Shown here piece by piece: positions 1 to 6,039 of a DNA stretch of 7,972 bases (positions within the stretch are counted from its first letter, which is position 1; the number at the start of each line of letters is the position of its first letter). The notes under the pieces are model-generated. The model saw nothing but the letters and a program-made list of their open reading frames with translations, was not told the origin of the DNA and did no database searches. The stretch is from Bacillota bacterium (GTDB lineage Bacteria > Bacillota_A > Clostridia > DSM-8532): assembly GCA_023424865.1 (NCBI GenBank), contig JAFADM010000340.1:1-7972 (forward strand). The letters are read 5' to 3'. The translations under genes were made by a program, and so were the position numbers.

Positions 1-54
1 ACCTTACTCCATCGCTTAATTAACTCCTATTAGAGATTAAAGAATTTTTAAGGA
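1..54. other. Short stretch downstream of the ABC pair, no gene seen
   Basis: This A/T-rich segment follows the TAG of the second transporter gene. On the minus strand it has an AATAGGAG ribosome-binding-like motif, but the ATG after it hits a stop after two codons. There is no hairpin with a T-run, so the operon may continue beyond the window. Confidence 0.4.
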
Positions 55-1803
55 CTACACGCTCCAGCCCAGGCTCTCCTCCTGAATGCGGTACATACGC
101 TCGTACAGTCCCTTCTTTGTCATTAGCTCCTCATGGGTGCCCTCTTCTGCCAGGCGTCCCCCATCCAGGACAATAATTTTATCGGCCCCGGCCACAGTCC
201 TTAAACGGTGGGCGATGACAATAACGGTTTTGCCCTTAATGAGCCTTGAAATGGCGGTTTGTATGTATTGCTCGTTTTCCGGATCCAGGGATGCGGTGGC
301 TTCGTCCAGAAGGATAATGGGCGCATCCTTTAAAAGGGCGCGGGCAATGGAGATACGCTGTCTTTCACCTCCGGAAAGGGTGCTTCCGTTTTCCCCCAGA
401 ACCGTTTGATACCCATTGGGAAGATTTCGCACAAACTCGTCGCAGCAGGCGGCTTTGGCGGCTTCCATAACCTGCTCTTCCGTAGCGTCCCTGCTGCCGA
501 TTCGTATATTGGCTAAAACCGTATCGTTGAAAAGCACCACATCCTGAAAGACAAAGGACATATAGCCCATCAAATACTCGGGGTCCAGGGTCTTAATATC
601 CACGCCCCCTATTTTGACGCTGCCCTTGTTAACATCCCAAAAACGTGCAATCAGCCGGGAGACGGTGCTTTTCCCGCTTCCGGAGGGGCCCACCAGCGCG
701 GTTATGGCATCGGAAGGAATAGACACTGTTAAATTTTCAAGGACATTGTCCGTCCCCGCCTGTTCGTTATAAGAAAAGCTTACGTTTTCAAAGTTAATGG
801 CCCAGCTTGTGAGGGGCGTATCCGTGCTTCCCTCCATAATAGGCGCTGCCATCAGAGTTCGCATGCGCTTTGTGGCAATACGGTGATAAAAAAGCTCAGG
901 CAAAAGGGTAAGCTCCACCACAAAAGGGCCGTAAATGCGCACCACAATAAGCAAAAACATAAGAAGGGGAATAAGCTCTATTCTGCCACCGGCAAGAAGG
1001 TTGGTTCCCACAAACAGAGTAAGACCCACGCCTGCCTGGAGAATCATTTGAGCTCCGGTAATAAAAACACCGCTTCCCAATTCCAGCCGAATAGCCGTTT
1101 TCATCAACTTTTTAAGGGCCTGATCCAGGGAAGTGAATTTGGCTCCGTCCATGCCGCAGGCCTTAATAACCTTGATACCCTCCAAATACTCCTGCACCTG
1201 GCTTGAGGCATCCAGCTTAGCCTTGACCTGCTTTTCGCTTAAGCGGTTTTGAATTTTCTTGCTCCCCAAAACAATAAGAAAGGCCAAAGGAACGGTAAAG
1301 AATACCGCAAGGGCCATACGCCAGTCAAAAAGAGCCAGTAGGATGCAAATAATGGTGGCTGAAATGCCGTTGGCGCAAAGCTGGGGAATGACATGGCTTA
1401 AAACCTGTTCCGTAGTTGAGCAGTCGGCAATGATGTTAGAGGTAAGCTCCGACAAATCCCGGGAATTGAAAAAGCTCATGGGAAGCTTGCGGATATGCTC
1501 AACAACACGTATTCTTGTATTCTCGGCTTCAAGATAGGAGGTAACATAGGTCTTTTTGTAATCGTTTTTGCTGGCCAGGAACACTAAAATTCCTGCGGCC
1601 ACACCCAGCCCCAGCATAATCCAAAGCCGCATCCATGAAAGCTCCTGTCCCATAAGCGGCTTTAACAGCTCTGTAAAAATCTGGATGGTCACCATAAAGG
1701 GAAGCATTAGCGACAAATTGGTCAAAGTGCAGGCTCCAATGGCTTTTTTAAGATCCGAATACCCTTTGTCCGTAAGTGCCAGAAAGACTTTGAGTTTACC
1801 CAT
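55..1803 (-). CDS. ABC half-transporter, exporter fold (IrtB/YbtQ-like), second gene of pair
   Basis: This is a 582-residue membrane-embedded ABC half-transporter with a fused ATPase. About six hydrophobic segments lie in residues 20-300, followed by a complete nucleotide-binding domain: Walker A GPSGSGKST (372-380), Q-loop Gln420, signature LSGGE (476-480), Walker B IILLDE with catalytic Glu501, D-loop SLD, and switch His532. It should pair with the product of the gene just upstream, because the two reading frames overlap by 8 bases and so are probably translationally coupled. GGGAGG lies before the ATG, inside the end of the upstream gene. The adjacent PchR/YbtA-type regulator suggests import of a ferric siderophore or related metal chelate, as for YbtPQ and IrtAB, which use this exporter fold for uptake. 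Drug or peptide export remains possible. The family call is secure; the substrate is inferred. Confidence 0.9.
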   Translation of the reverse strand: MGKLKVFLALTDKGYSDLKKAIGACTLTNLSLMLPFMVTIQIFTELLKPLMGQELSWMRLWIMLGLGVAAGILVFLASKNDYKKTYVTSYLEAENTRIRVVEHIRKLPMSFFNSRDLSELTSNIIADCSTTEQVLSHVIPQLCANGISATIICILLALFDWRMALAVFFTVPLAFLIVLGSKKIQNRLSEKQVKAKLDASSQVQEYLEGIKVIKACGMDGAKFTSLDQALKKLMKTAIRLELGSGVFITGAQMILQAGVGLTLFVGTNLLAGGRIELIPLLMFLLIVVRIYGPFVVELTLLPELFYHRIATKRMRTLMAAPIMEGSTDTPLTSWAINFENVSFSYNEQAGTDNVLENLTVSIPSDAITALVGPSGSGKSTVSRLIARFWDVNKGSVKIGGVDIKTLDPEYLMGYMSFVFQDVVLFNDTVLANIRIGSRDATEEQVMEAAKAACCDEFVRNLPNGYQTVLGENGSTLSGGERQRISIARALLKDAPIILLDEATASLDPENEQYIQTAISRLIKGKTVIVIAHRLRTVAGADKIIVLDGGRLAEEGTHEELMTKKGLYERMYRIQEESLGWSV

Positions 1804-3616
1804 GTGCCTCGGCCTCCCTTCGATTCATTTTCCAGTCAATCGTTTTCACATAGGTGTTCCACATGGCAGCATACCGGCCCTCTCTGGCAAGAAGATCATC
1901 ATGACTTCCTTCTTCAATAAGCTGTCCCTTGTCCATGACAAGGATCCTATGGGCGCCTCTCACAGTGGAGAGCCTGTGGGCAATCATGATAACGGTTTTT
2001 CCGTGCATCAGCTTCTCAAAGGCACGCTGAATGAGGTACTCGTTTTCAGGATCGGAAAAGGCGGTAGCCTCGTCCAGCACGATAATGGGGGCATCCTTTA
2101 CAATAGCCCTGGCAATGGCAATGCGCTGCCGCTCACCTCCTGAAAGGTGTACCCCGTTTGCGCCGATAACCGTATGGTATTTATTGGGCAGCTTTTCAAT
2201 AAAACCATGGCACTGGGCCGCTTTAGCTGCCCTTATCACCTCTTCGTCGGTAGCGTCCTTATTCCCCATTCGGATGTTTTCCATAATGCTCAGCTTAAAA
2301 AGGAAAACATCCTGAAAGACAAAGCTTACCTTTTCCATAAGATAACCGCTGTCCACATCCCGTATGTCCACGCCCCCAACTCGTATACAGCCTTCTGCCA
2401 CATCAAAGAAGCGGGGTATCAAGTGGGCAATGGTACTCTTTCCGCCGCCTGAAGGGCCTACCACAGCGGTAATCCGGCCCTCCTCGGCCTTAAACGAAAC
2501 GCGGGACAAAGCAGGGGTTTCCTGTCCTTTATAGTAGAAAACAACGTTTTCAAATACAATATCATGGCGGCTCACTTTTTTAGGATTTGGGGATTGTGGC
2601 AGGTGGGACTCAGCCAAAACCTCATCCATCCGCTCCACCCCTCCCACAATGGATCTGGCGTTGCTGGAAACATACATGAGCTTCATCATGACACTGGCAA
2701 TGGAGGGAACAAAAATAAGATAAAAGATAAAGGTTGCACCATAGCTCTTATAGTCCGTTGCAGAAAGTCCTGCCAGAATTCCCACCGGAATGAGAAACAG
2801 ATAGATGTTATTGATTAGGGTGGTAAAAGCCGACATATAATTTTCCCAGCTTAAGGTATAGGGGATAACGATTCTGGTGTATTCCCTTATGGCATCATGC
2901 ATTCTTCGCAGGGAATAAACCGTCTGCTTGAAGGCTTTAACCACGGCAATACCCCGAATGTATTCCACAGAGGCATTATTCATATCCTCCAGGGAATTCT
3001 GGTAATTTTCCATCATCTTTTTGGCCCCGTCATTGCCATAGGCCCTTATCTCAATGGCAAGTGCAAAAACAATACCCACCACCGCTGCCAGGCCAAAGCG
3101 CCAGTCAACGGCGAAGAGGATTGCAAACATCGCCACCGGAGCCGCAAAGGCTGCTACGATATCCGGCAGCTGGTGGGCGATAAAGCCCTCTACCTTTTCG
3201 ATGTTCTCATCCATGATTTTTCTTAGCTTGCCGCTGCCTGCAAGTACATGAAACCCAAGAGGAACTCTGGCCAAATGGGAAGCAAACTGCACCTTAAGCT
3301 TGTATAGCACGCCAAAGGCAGCCAGGTGGGAACACATCAGTGCCAGGAAATACAAAAGGATATTTGTGAGAAGGCCTGCCACAGCCAGCCAGCCGTAGCC
3401 GGTCACTTTATTTAAATTAAGACTGCCAAAATGGGGATAAATCCCCATTATTTCACGTACCACAAGGTAAATGGCAATATGGGGAACAAAGGCGGCAATG
3501 GAGGCCAGTGCTGCCAGGATAACCGAAGCCACTGTCAGCGCCTTCTTCATGGCAGCCAGCTCCAACAGTCTTGACATGCCCTTTTTGGGCTTTGGAACCG
3601 TTTCCTTGTTTTTCAT
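1796..3616 (-). CDS. ABC half-transporter, exporter fold (IrtA/YbtP-like), first gene of pair
   Basis: This is a 606-residue ABC half-transporter with a fused ATPase, and the first gene of the transporter pair. After a basic N-terminus, hydrophobic segments lie near residues 27-52, 74-100, 148-190 and 262-312. The nucleotide-binding domain is intact: Walker A GPSGGGKST (387-395), Q-loop Gln435, signature LSGGE (491-495), Walker B IIVLDE with catalytic Glu516, and switch His547. The D-loop reads FSD instead of the usual SLD or ALD, so it differs from its partner. There is no N-terminal FAD/siderophore-interacting domain like that of mycobacterial IrtA. The start is supported by AAGGTGA (3624-3630) 7 bases before the ATG. 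The gene follows the araC-type gene after a 169-bp gap that holds its own promoter. A heterodimer with the next gene product is expected. Iron-siderophore uptake is inferred from context; efflux is the alternative. Confidence 0.9.
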   Translation of the reverse strand: MKNKETVPKPKKGMSRLLELAAMKKALTVASVILAALASIAAFVPHIAIYLVVREIMGIYPHFGSLNLNKVTGYGWLAVAGLLTNILLYFLALMCSHLAAFGVLYKLKVQFASHLARVPLGFHVLAGSGKLRKIMDENIEKVEGFIAHQLPDIVAAFAAPVAMFAILFAVDWRFGLAAVVGIVFALAIEIRAYGNDGAKKMMENYQNSLEDMNNASVEYIRGIAVVKAFKQTVYSLRRMHDAIREYTRIVIPYTLSWENYMSAFTTLINNIYLFLIPVGILAGLSATDYKSYGATFIFYLIFVPSIASVMMKLMYVSSNARSIVGGVERMDEVLAESHLPQSPNPKKVSRHDIVFENVVFYYKGQETPALSRVSFKAEEGRITAVVGPSGGGKSTIAHLIPRFFDVAEGCIRVGGVDIRDVDSGYLMEKVSFVFQDVFLFKLSIMENIRMGNKDATDEEVIRAAKAAQCHGFIEKLPNKYHTVIGANGVHLSGGERQRIAIARAIVKDAPIIVLDEATAFSDPENEYLIQRAFEKLMHGKTVIMIAHRLSTVRGAHRILVMDKGQLIEEGSHDDLLAREGRYAAMWNTYVKTIDWKMNRREAEAHG

Positions 3617-3635
3617 GGTCTTTTCACCTTTCCTG

Positions 3636-3651
3636 CCCTGAAACTACAGGG
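3636..3651 (-). other. Leader hairpin just upstream of the ABC gene ribosome binding site
   Basis: CCCTG (3636-3640) and CAGGG (3647-3651) form a 5-bp GC-rich stem with a 6-base loop. In the leftward mRNA it ends 5 bases before the AAGGTGA ribosome binding site. It may protect the transcript or tune translation. No T-run follows on the minus strand, so it is not a terminator for this operon. Confidence 0.35.
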
Positions 3652-3670
3652 TTTTAGAGCAATGCAATTA

Positions 3671-3690
3671 TGTTAGCACAAACTAACTCA
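3671..3690. promoter_or_regulatory. Inverted-repeat operator box, copy A
   Basis: TGTTAGCACAAACTAACTCA contains the 5-bp inverted repeat GTTAG-N6-CTAAC. It shares 16 of 20 bases, in the same orientation, with the box at 4846-4865 in front of the AraC-type gene. Here it lies about 5 to 25 bases downstream of the inferred start point, a position typical of repressor binding. The half-sites recall the TTAG/CTAA arms of DtxR/IdeR boxes, but the spacer is longer, so the factor is unknown. Confidence 0.55.
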
Positions 3691-3701
3691 ATACATGCTA
3701 A

Positions 3702-3730
3702 ATTATATAACACACCCTTTTAAAGGTCAT
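3702..3730 (-). promoter_or_regulatory. Sigma-70-type promoter for the ABC transporter pair
   Basis: Read on the minus strand, -35 ATGACC (3725-3730, 4 of 6 consensus bases) is followed by a 17-bp spacer and a perfect -10 TATAAT (3702-3707). Transcription would start near 3695, giving a 5' leader of roughly 80 bases. The weak -35 beside a strong -10 fits a promoter that needs an activator. Confidence 0.65.
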
Positions 3731-3736
3731 GCTCCG

Positions 3737-3768
3737 AAAAGGATTCTTTTTCACACAAAAAGGATTTT
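3737..3768 (-). promoter_or_regulatory. Direct-repeat activator site, 21-bp period (AraC-type)
   Basis: On the plus strand AAAAGGATT occurs at 3737-3745 and again at 3758-3766, exactly 21 bp apart; 10 of 11 bases agree if each copy is extended by two bases. The copies are centred about 46 and 67 bases upstream of the inferred start site, just above the weak -35. Two direct half-sites about 21 bp apart are a known arrangement for AraC-family activators, and such a gene lies immediately upstream. The binding protein is inferred. Confidence 0.5.
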
Positions 3769-3785
3769 AAACTGGCCCATTGCTT

Positions 3786-4793
3786 TTATCCACGATCTTT
3801 TCTGTACTCCGAGGGCTTGATACCGAATTTTTCCTTGAACTTTAACGTAAAATAGTTGGTATTGCTGTAGCCCACCAAATAAGAGGCTTCGGTGACGCTT
3901 ATGCCCTTTTCTTTTATAAGCCTTCTGGCAAGCTCCAGGCGTTTGTCGATGATATAGGCGTGGACAGGCATTCCGAACAGCTCCCGAAAGCCTGCCTTGA
4001 GCTTGAATTCATTAAGACAGGCCAGGCGCGACAGCTGTCCGATGGTCGGAGCGCAGGGAATATTACCGTCAAGTATTTCCTTAGCCTGATAAAGAGCCTG
4101 AATATCTCCGGCGGAAAGCTTACGGAGAGGATCTGCCGCTTCCTCTTCGAGGAGGTTTTCATCCAGATAGACGGCCAGAAGCTCCAGCGCCTTTCCCTCA
4201 AGATAGATGCGCTTAATATCTCCCGTATACCGGCAGTTAAGGATATCGTTTAACAGCATGCGAATATGAGGCGAGAACCTCCGTATAACAAAGCCGCTGC
4301 CAATAACCTTCTGAAGGGCGGAGCTCTTTCCGTCTTCCCTTTGAGTCATAAGCTTTCCTACGGCTTCCGGCTTATACTGGAGGCTGATGCCGGAGAAACG
4401 CCTTTGAGCGACATAGGTACAGGCGCTTTTCTCGGTAAAGCCATTGGAAAGGTAGCTCTCTCCCTCTCCGATGCGGTACTCCTTCCTGCTGTCCCCCATT
4501 CGCCAATCCAGCGGCTCTCTCAGGCAGAAGGCCAGACTATAGCGCGGAACCACACCGGCCTCCGATTCCAGAGTGAAGGTTTCATGAAAGGTTGTATCCG
4601 TAACAAAGATCTCCACTGCGGGGCTTAGCTGGTATCGCTGGGCACCGCCCTGGCCGACTGCTTCAGGCAAACGCTGAAACGTATAGAACCCTTTTTTCTC
4701 ATAAAGCGTATTAAACATGCTGCAAACAGGGCAATCCTCTTTTTGGGGATTATGGACGATGTATTTGAAGTCGGTGTTGTGTTCCATAACCAT
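3786..4793 (-). CDS. AraC-family regulator, PchR/YbtA-like
   Basis: This is a 335-residue cytoplasmic transcription regulator. The C-terminal region (about 230-333) holds two helix-turn-helix motifs: TIGQLSRLACLNEFKLKAGF (250-269), close to the LNEFKLKRGFRELFG block of PchR-type siderophore regulators, and SVTEASYLVGYSNTNYFTLK (299-318) followed by FGIKPSEYR. The N-terminal half is a sensor region without a recognisable cupin signature. It carries CPVC at residues 21-24, which could bind metal or heme or respond to redox state. PchR and YbtA activate siderophore uptake genes when a chelate ligand is sensed; this one probably activates the transporter pair downstream. GGAAAGG (4799-4805) lies 5 bases before the first ATG and supports that start over the in-frame ATG two codons later. 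A promoter with an inverted-repeat box lies upstream. The family call is firm; the ligand is unknown. Confidence 0.9.
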   Translation of the reverse strand: MVMEHNTDFKYIVHNPQKEDCPVCSMFNTLYEKKGFYTFQRLPEAVGQGGAQRYQLSPAVEIFVTDTTFHETFTLESEAGVVPRYSLAFCLREPLDWRMGDSRKEYRIGEGESYLSNGFTEKSACTYVAQRRFSGISLQYKPEAVGKLMTQREDGKSSALQKVIGSGFVIRRFSPHIRMLLNDILNCRYTGDIKRIYLEGKALELLAVYLDENLLEEEAADPLRKLSAGDIQALYQAKEILDGNIPCAPTIGQLSRLACLNEFKLKAGFRELFGMPVHAYIIDKRLELARRLIKEKGISVTEASYLVGYSNTNYFTLKFKEKFGIKPSEYRKDRG

Positions 4794-4845
4794 CCGGACC
4801 TTTCCATGGAATAGCGTTACCCGGTTGAATCCCGGACAGCCACTT

Positions 4846-4865
4846 TGTTAGTTCTACCTAACTCA
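4846..4865. promoter_or_regulatory. Inverted-repeat operator box, copy B
   Basis: TGTTAGTTCTACCTAACTCA repeats the GTTAG-N6-CTAAC palindrome seen at 3671-3690, including the outer T and the trailing TCA, while most of the spacer differs. It abuts the -10 of the AraC-type gene and covers the predicted start point, so a bound protein should block transcription. Conservation of the arms with a varied spacer is what a shared operator should look like. Confidence 0.6.
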
Positions 4866-4893
4866 TATTAGCATTTGCGCCTGTTTTTTTCAA
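4865..4893 (-). promoter_or_regulatory. Promoter of the AraC-type regulator gene
   Basis: Read on the minus strand, -35 TTGAAA (4888-4893, 5 of 6) and -10 TAATAT (4865-4870, 4 of 6) are separated by 17 bp, with an extended TGC just before the -10. The predicted start near 4858 lies inside the inverted-repeat box. Confidence 0.65.
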
Positions 4894-4903
4894 GCAGCAG
4901 CAA

Positions 4904-4933
4904 GCTTTTTGTTTTTCCAAAAAGCCTTTTTTT
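4904..4933 (+). terminator. Terminator-like hairpin facing padR
   Basis: GCTTTTTG (4904-4911) and CAAAAAGC (4918-4925) form a perfect 8-bp stem with a 6-base loop, followed by C and seven T (4927-4933) on the plus strand. The shape is that of an intrinsic terminator for rightward RNA, although the stem has only three G-C pairs. No rightward gene ends here. It would insulate padR from antisense transcripts of the regulator gene, or end an unseen small RNA. Confidence 0.4.
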
Positions 4934-4960
4934 CACAATTGCACAGCAATAATACTTAAT

Positions 4961-4991
4961 GCATATTACCTTGACACACATAGTAATATGC
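4961..4991. promoter_or_regulatory. Candidate PadR operator, perfect 9-bp inverted repeat
   Basis: GCATATTAC (4961-4969) and GTAATATGC (4983-4991) are perfect reverse complements separated by 13 bp, so the arm centres are 22 bp apart, about two helical turns. The -35 TTGACA of the padR promoter lies between the arms, and the right arm occupies most of the -35/-10 spacer. This is well placed for autorepression by PadR. The sequence is certain; the binding partner is inferred. Confidence 0.65.
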
Positions 4992-4999
4992 GTCATAAT
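4971..4999 (+). promoter_or_regulatory. Promoter of the padR operon
   Basis: A consensus -35 TTGACA (4971-4976), a 17-bp spacer and -10 CATAAT (4994-4999, 5 of 6) make a strong promoter. The start point should fall near 5006, so the leader would be only about 14 bases and would begin at the ribosome binding site. Confidence 0.75.
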
Positions 5000-5019
5000 A
5001 CAATCAAGAGGTGATACGC

Positions 5020-5355
5020 TTGAGTGAATACGTCAGCAGCGACTTAATCCGCGGGCATATAGACACCATGATCCTGCGGGTACTTTCCGAATCGGATAAT
5101 TACGGCTATGAAATTATCAAAGCCATCAGCGCCAACTGCCGGGGAGCCTATGAGCTTAAGGAGCCCTCCCTTTACACAAGCCTTAAAAGGCTTGAAACCG
5201 GCAAATTTATTAAATCCTACTGGGGTGATGAAAGTCAGGGCGGACGACGGAAATACTATAAAATAACGCAAGCCGGTCAAACTGCCTATGAAAAGGCCGT
5301 TGAGGAATGGCGTATTGCCCGGGACATCATCGATAAGTTAATAGAAAGGAAATGA
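5020..5355 (+). CDS. PadR-family transcriptional repressor
   Basis: This is a 111-residue winged-helix DNA-binding protein of the small PadR type (PadR-s2-like, short C-terminus). Typical blocks are visible: an N-terminal helix with LIRGHIDTMILRVLSE, then YGYEIIKAI, LKEPSLYTSLKRLE, the wing with GGRRKYYKITQAG, and a C-terminal dimerisation helix rich in charged residues. I chose the TTG start at 5020 because AAGAGGTGAT (5006-5015) lies correctly in front of it; an in-frame GTG at 5011 lies inside that ribosome binding site and would be nearly leaderless. PadR repressors usually release DNA on binding a small hydrophobic or phenolic ligand, or when a membrane stress system is engaged. It heads an operon with two membrane proteins that it probably controls, through the inverted repeat at 4961-4991. 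The inducer is unknown. Confidence 0.92.
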   Translation: MSEYVSSDLIRGHIDTMILRVLSESDNYGYEIIKAISANCRGAYELKEPSLYTSLKRLETGKFIKSYWGDESQGGRRKYYKITQAGQTAYEKAVEEWRIARDIIDKLIERK

Positions 5356-5361
5356 GGCTAA

Positions 5362-6039
5362 ATGAACGATTTAAAAGCTTATGTCGATAAATTGTTTTTC
5401 AAATATGAAAAATACAAAGATACACAGGATTTAAAGGCTGAAATTCTTGCCAATCTCGAAGCTAAAAAAGCGGATCTCATGGACAGGGGAATACCTGAAG
5501 CAGAAGCGGTTGAAGCCGCAAAGGAAAGCCTCACAAGTGTGGATTACCTTATTGATGGAAATAAGAATATCTACCTTCGGCAGTTTCAGCTGGAAAGCAT
5601 TCAAATTGCGCTGCTATACCTGGTTTCGGTTTGGTTTGTCACCATTCCCTTAACTCTCTTTTTCCCGTTTTTACGATTTAACCTGCTGTTAATACCGGCT
5701 ATTATAGCGACAGGGGTTATTTATCTCATTCTCCGCTCCGACAAGAGTGAAAGCACCCGGATGCGGCAAGGCTTTATAAACCTAAAAGGCCTTTTGAGGC
5801 TGAAAAAGTTCGTATGGCTTGCCTGGGCAGCCTTCACCCTGGTTTCCGCCGCCATTGTTACCGGCGTTTATTTCGGGAGTAATATCTGGTTTCACCGTCC
5901 TGTGCGTATTGACGGCCCCTACCAGTTTGCAATCCTTTTGGGCCGCTACATTAAGCCTTTTTTCCTAATTGTCATACCCCTTTTTGCTTCCCGGCTTCCG
6001 GGGCTTGTAAAAAAATATGAGGCAGGTGAGCCGTCATGA
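5362..6039 (+). CDS. Membrane protein with N-terminal HAAS (permease prefix) domain
   Basis: This is a 225-residue protein. Residues 1-70 are helical and soluble and match the HAAS/permease prefix pattern (an LKAEILANLEAKKADLMDRG helix, then PEAEAVEAAKESL and a VDYLIDGN turn). Four hydrophobic segments follow, near 80-100, 104-124, 150-171 and 188-209. The gene starts 6 bases after the padR stop, with GAGG 4 bases before its ATG. HAAS-domain genes are commonly found directly after padR genes, and the domain is thought to help signal membrane or envelope state, but no biochemical function is settled. The four-helix part has no transporter or enzyme motif that I can see. The likely role is as the membrane partner or target of the PadR switch; that is inferred from context only. 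Confidence 0.75.
   Translation: MNDLKAYVDKLFFKYEKYKDTQDLKAEILANLEAKKADLMDRGIPEAEAVEAAKESLTSVDYLIDGNKNIYLRQFQLESIQIALLYLVSVWFVTIPLTLFFPFLRFNLLLIPAIIATGVIYLILRSDKSESTRMRQGFINLKGLLRLKKFVWLAWAAFTLVSAAIVTGVYFGSNIWFHRPVRIDGPYQFAILLGRYIKPFFLIVIPLFASRLPGLVKKYEAGEPS

Larger units (their letters stand above)
3617..3785 (-). promoter_or_regulatory. Control region of the ABC transporter pair
   Basis: This gap separates the AraC-type gene from the transporter pair, all leftward. In order of transcription (high to low coordinate) it holds two 21-bp-spaced direct repeats (3737-3768), a -35/-10 pair (3702-3730), a 20-bp inverted-repeat box (3671-3690), a short GC-rich hairpin (3636-3651) and the ribosome binding site (3624-3630). 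No convincing terminator is visible after the regulator gene, so some readthrough from it into the transporter genes is possible. Confidence 0.7.

Noticed and set aside
86..3251. Several open frames of 65-191 codons on the plus strand across the two transporter genes
   Set aside because: They are antisense to intact ABC transporter genes with full motifs, show no recognisable domains and are the usual by-product of this codon usage.
3745..3761. CTTTTT/AAAAAG hairpin downstream of the AraC-type gene as a terminator
   Set aside because: The stem is nearly all A-T with no T-run after it on the minus strand; the stretch is better explained by the 21-bp direct repeats.
3914..4807. Open frames overlapping the AraC-type gene on both strands
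   Set aside because: They overlap a complete regulator gene whose helix-turn-helix motifs are clear; their products are low-complexity with no family resemblance.
4821..4835. CCGG-N7-CCGG hairpin in the leader of the AraC-type gene
   Set aside because: The stem is only four bases and self-complementary; such matches are common by chance.
5011..5019. GTG start for padR at 5011
   Set aside because: The GTG is part of the ribosome binding site for the TTG at 5020.
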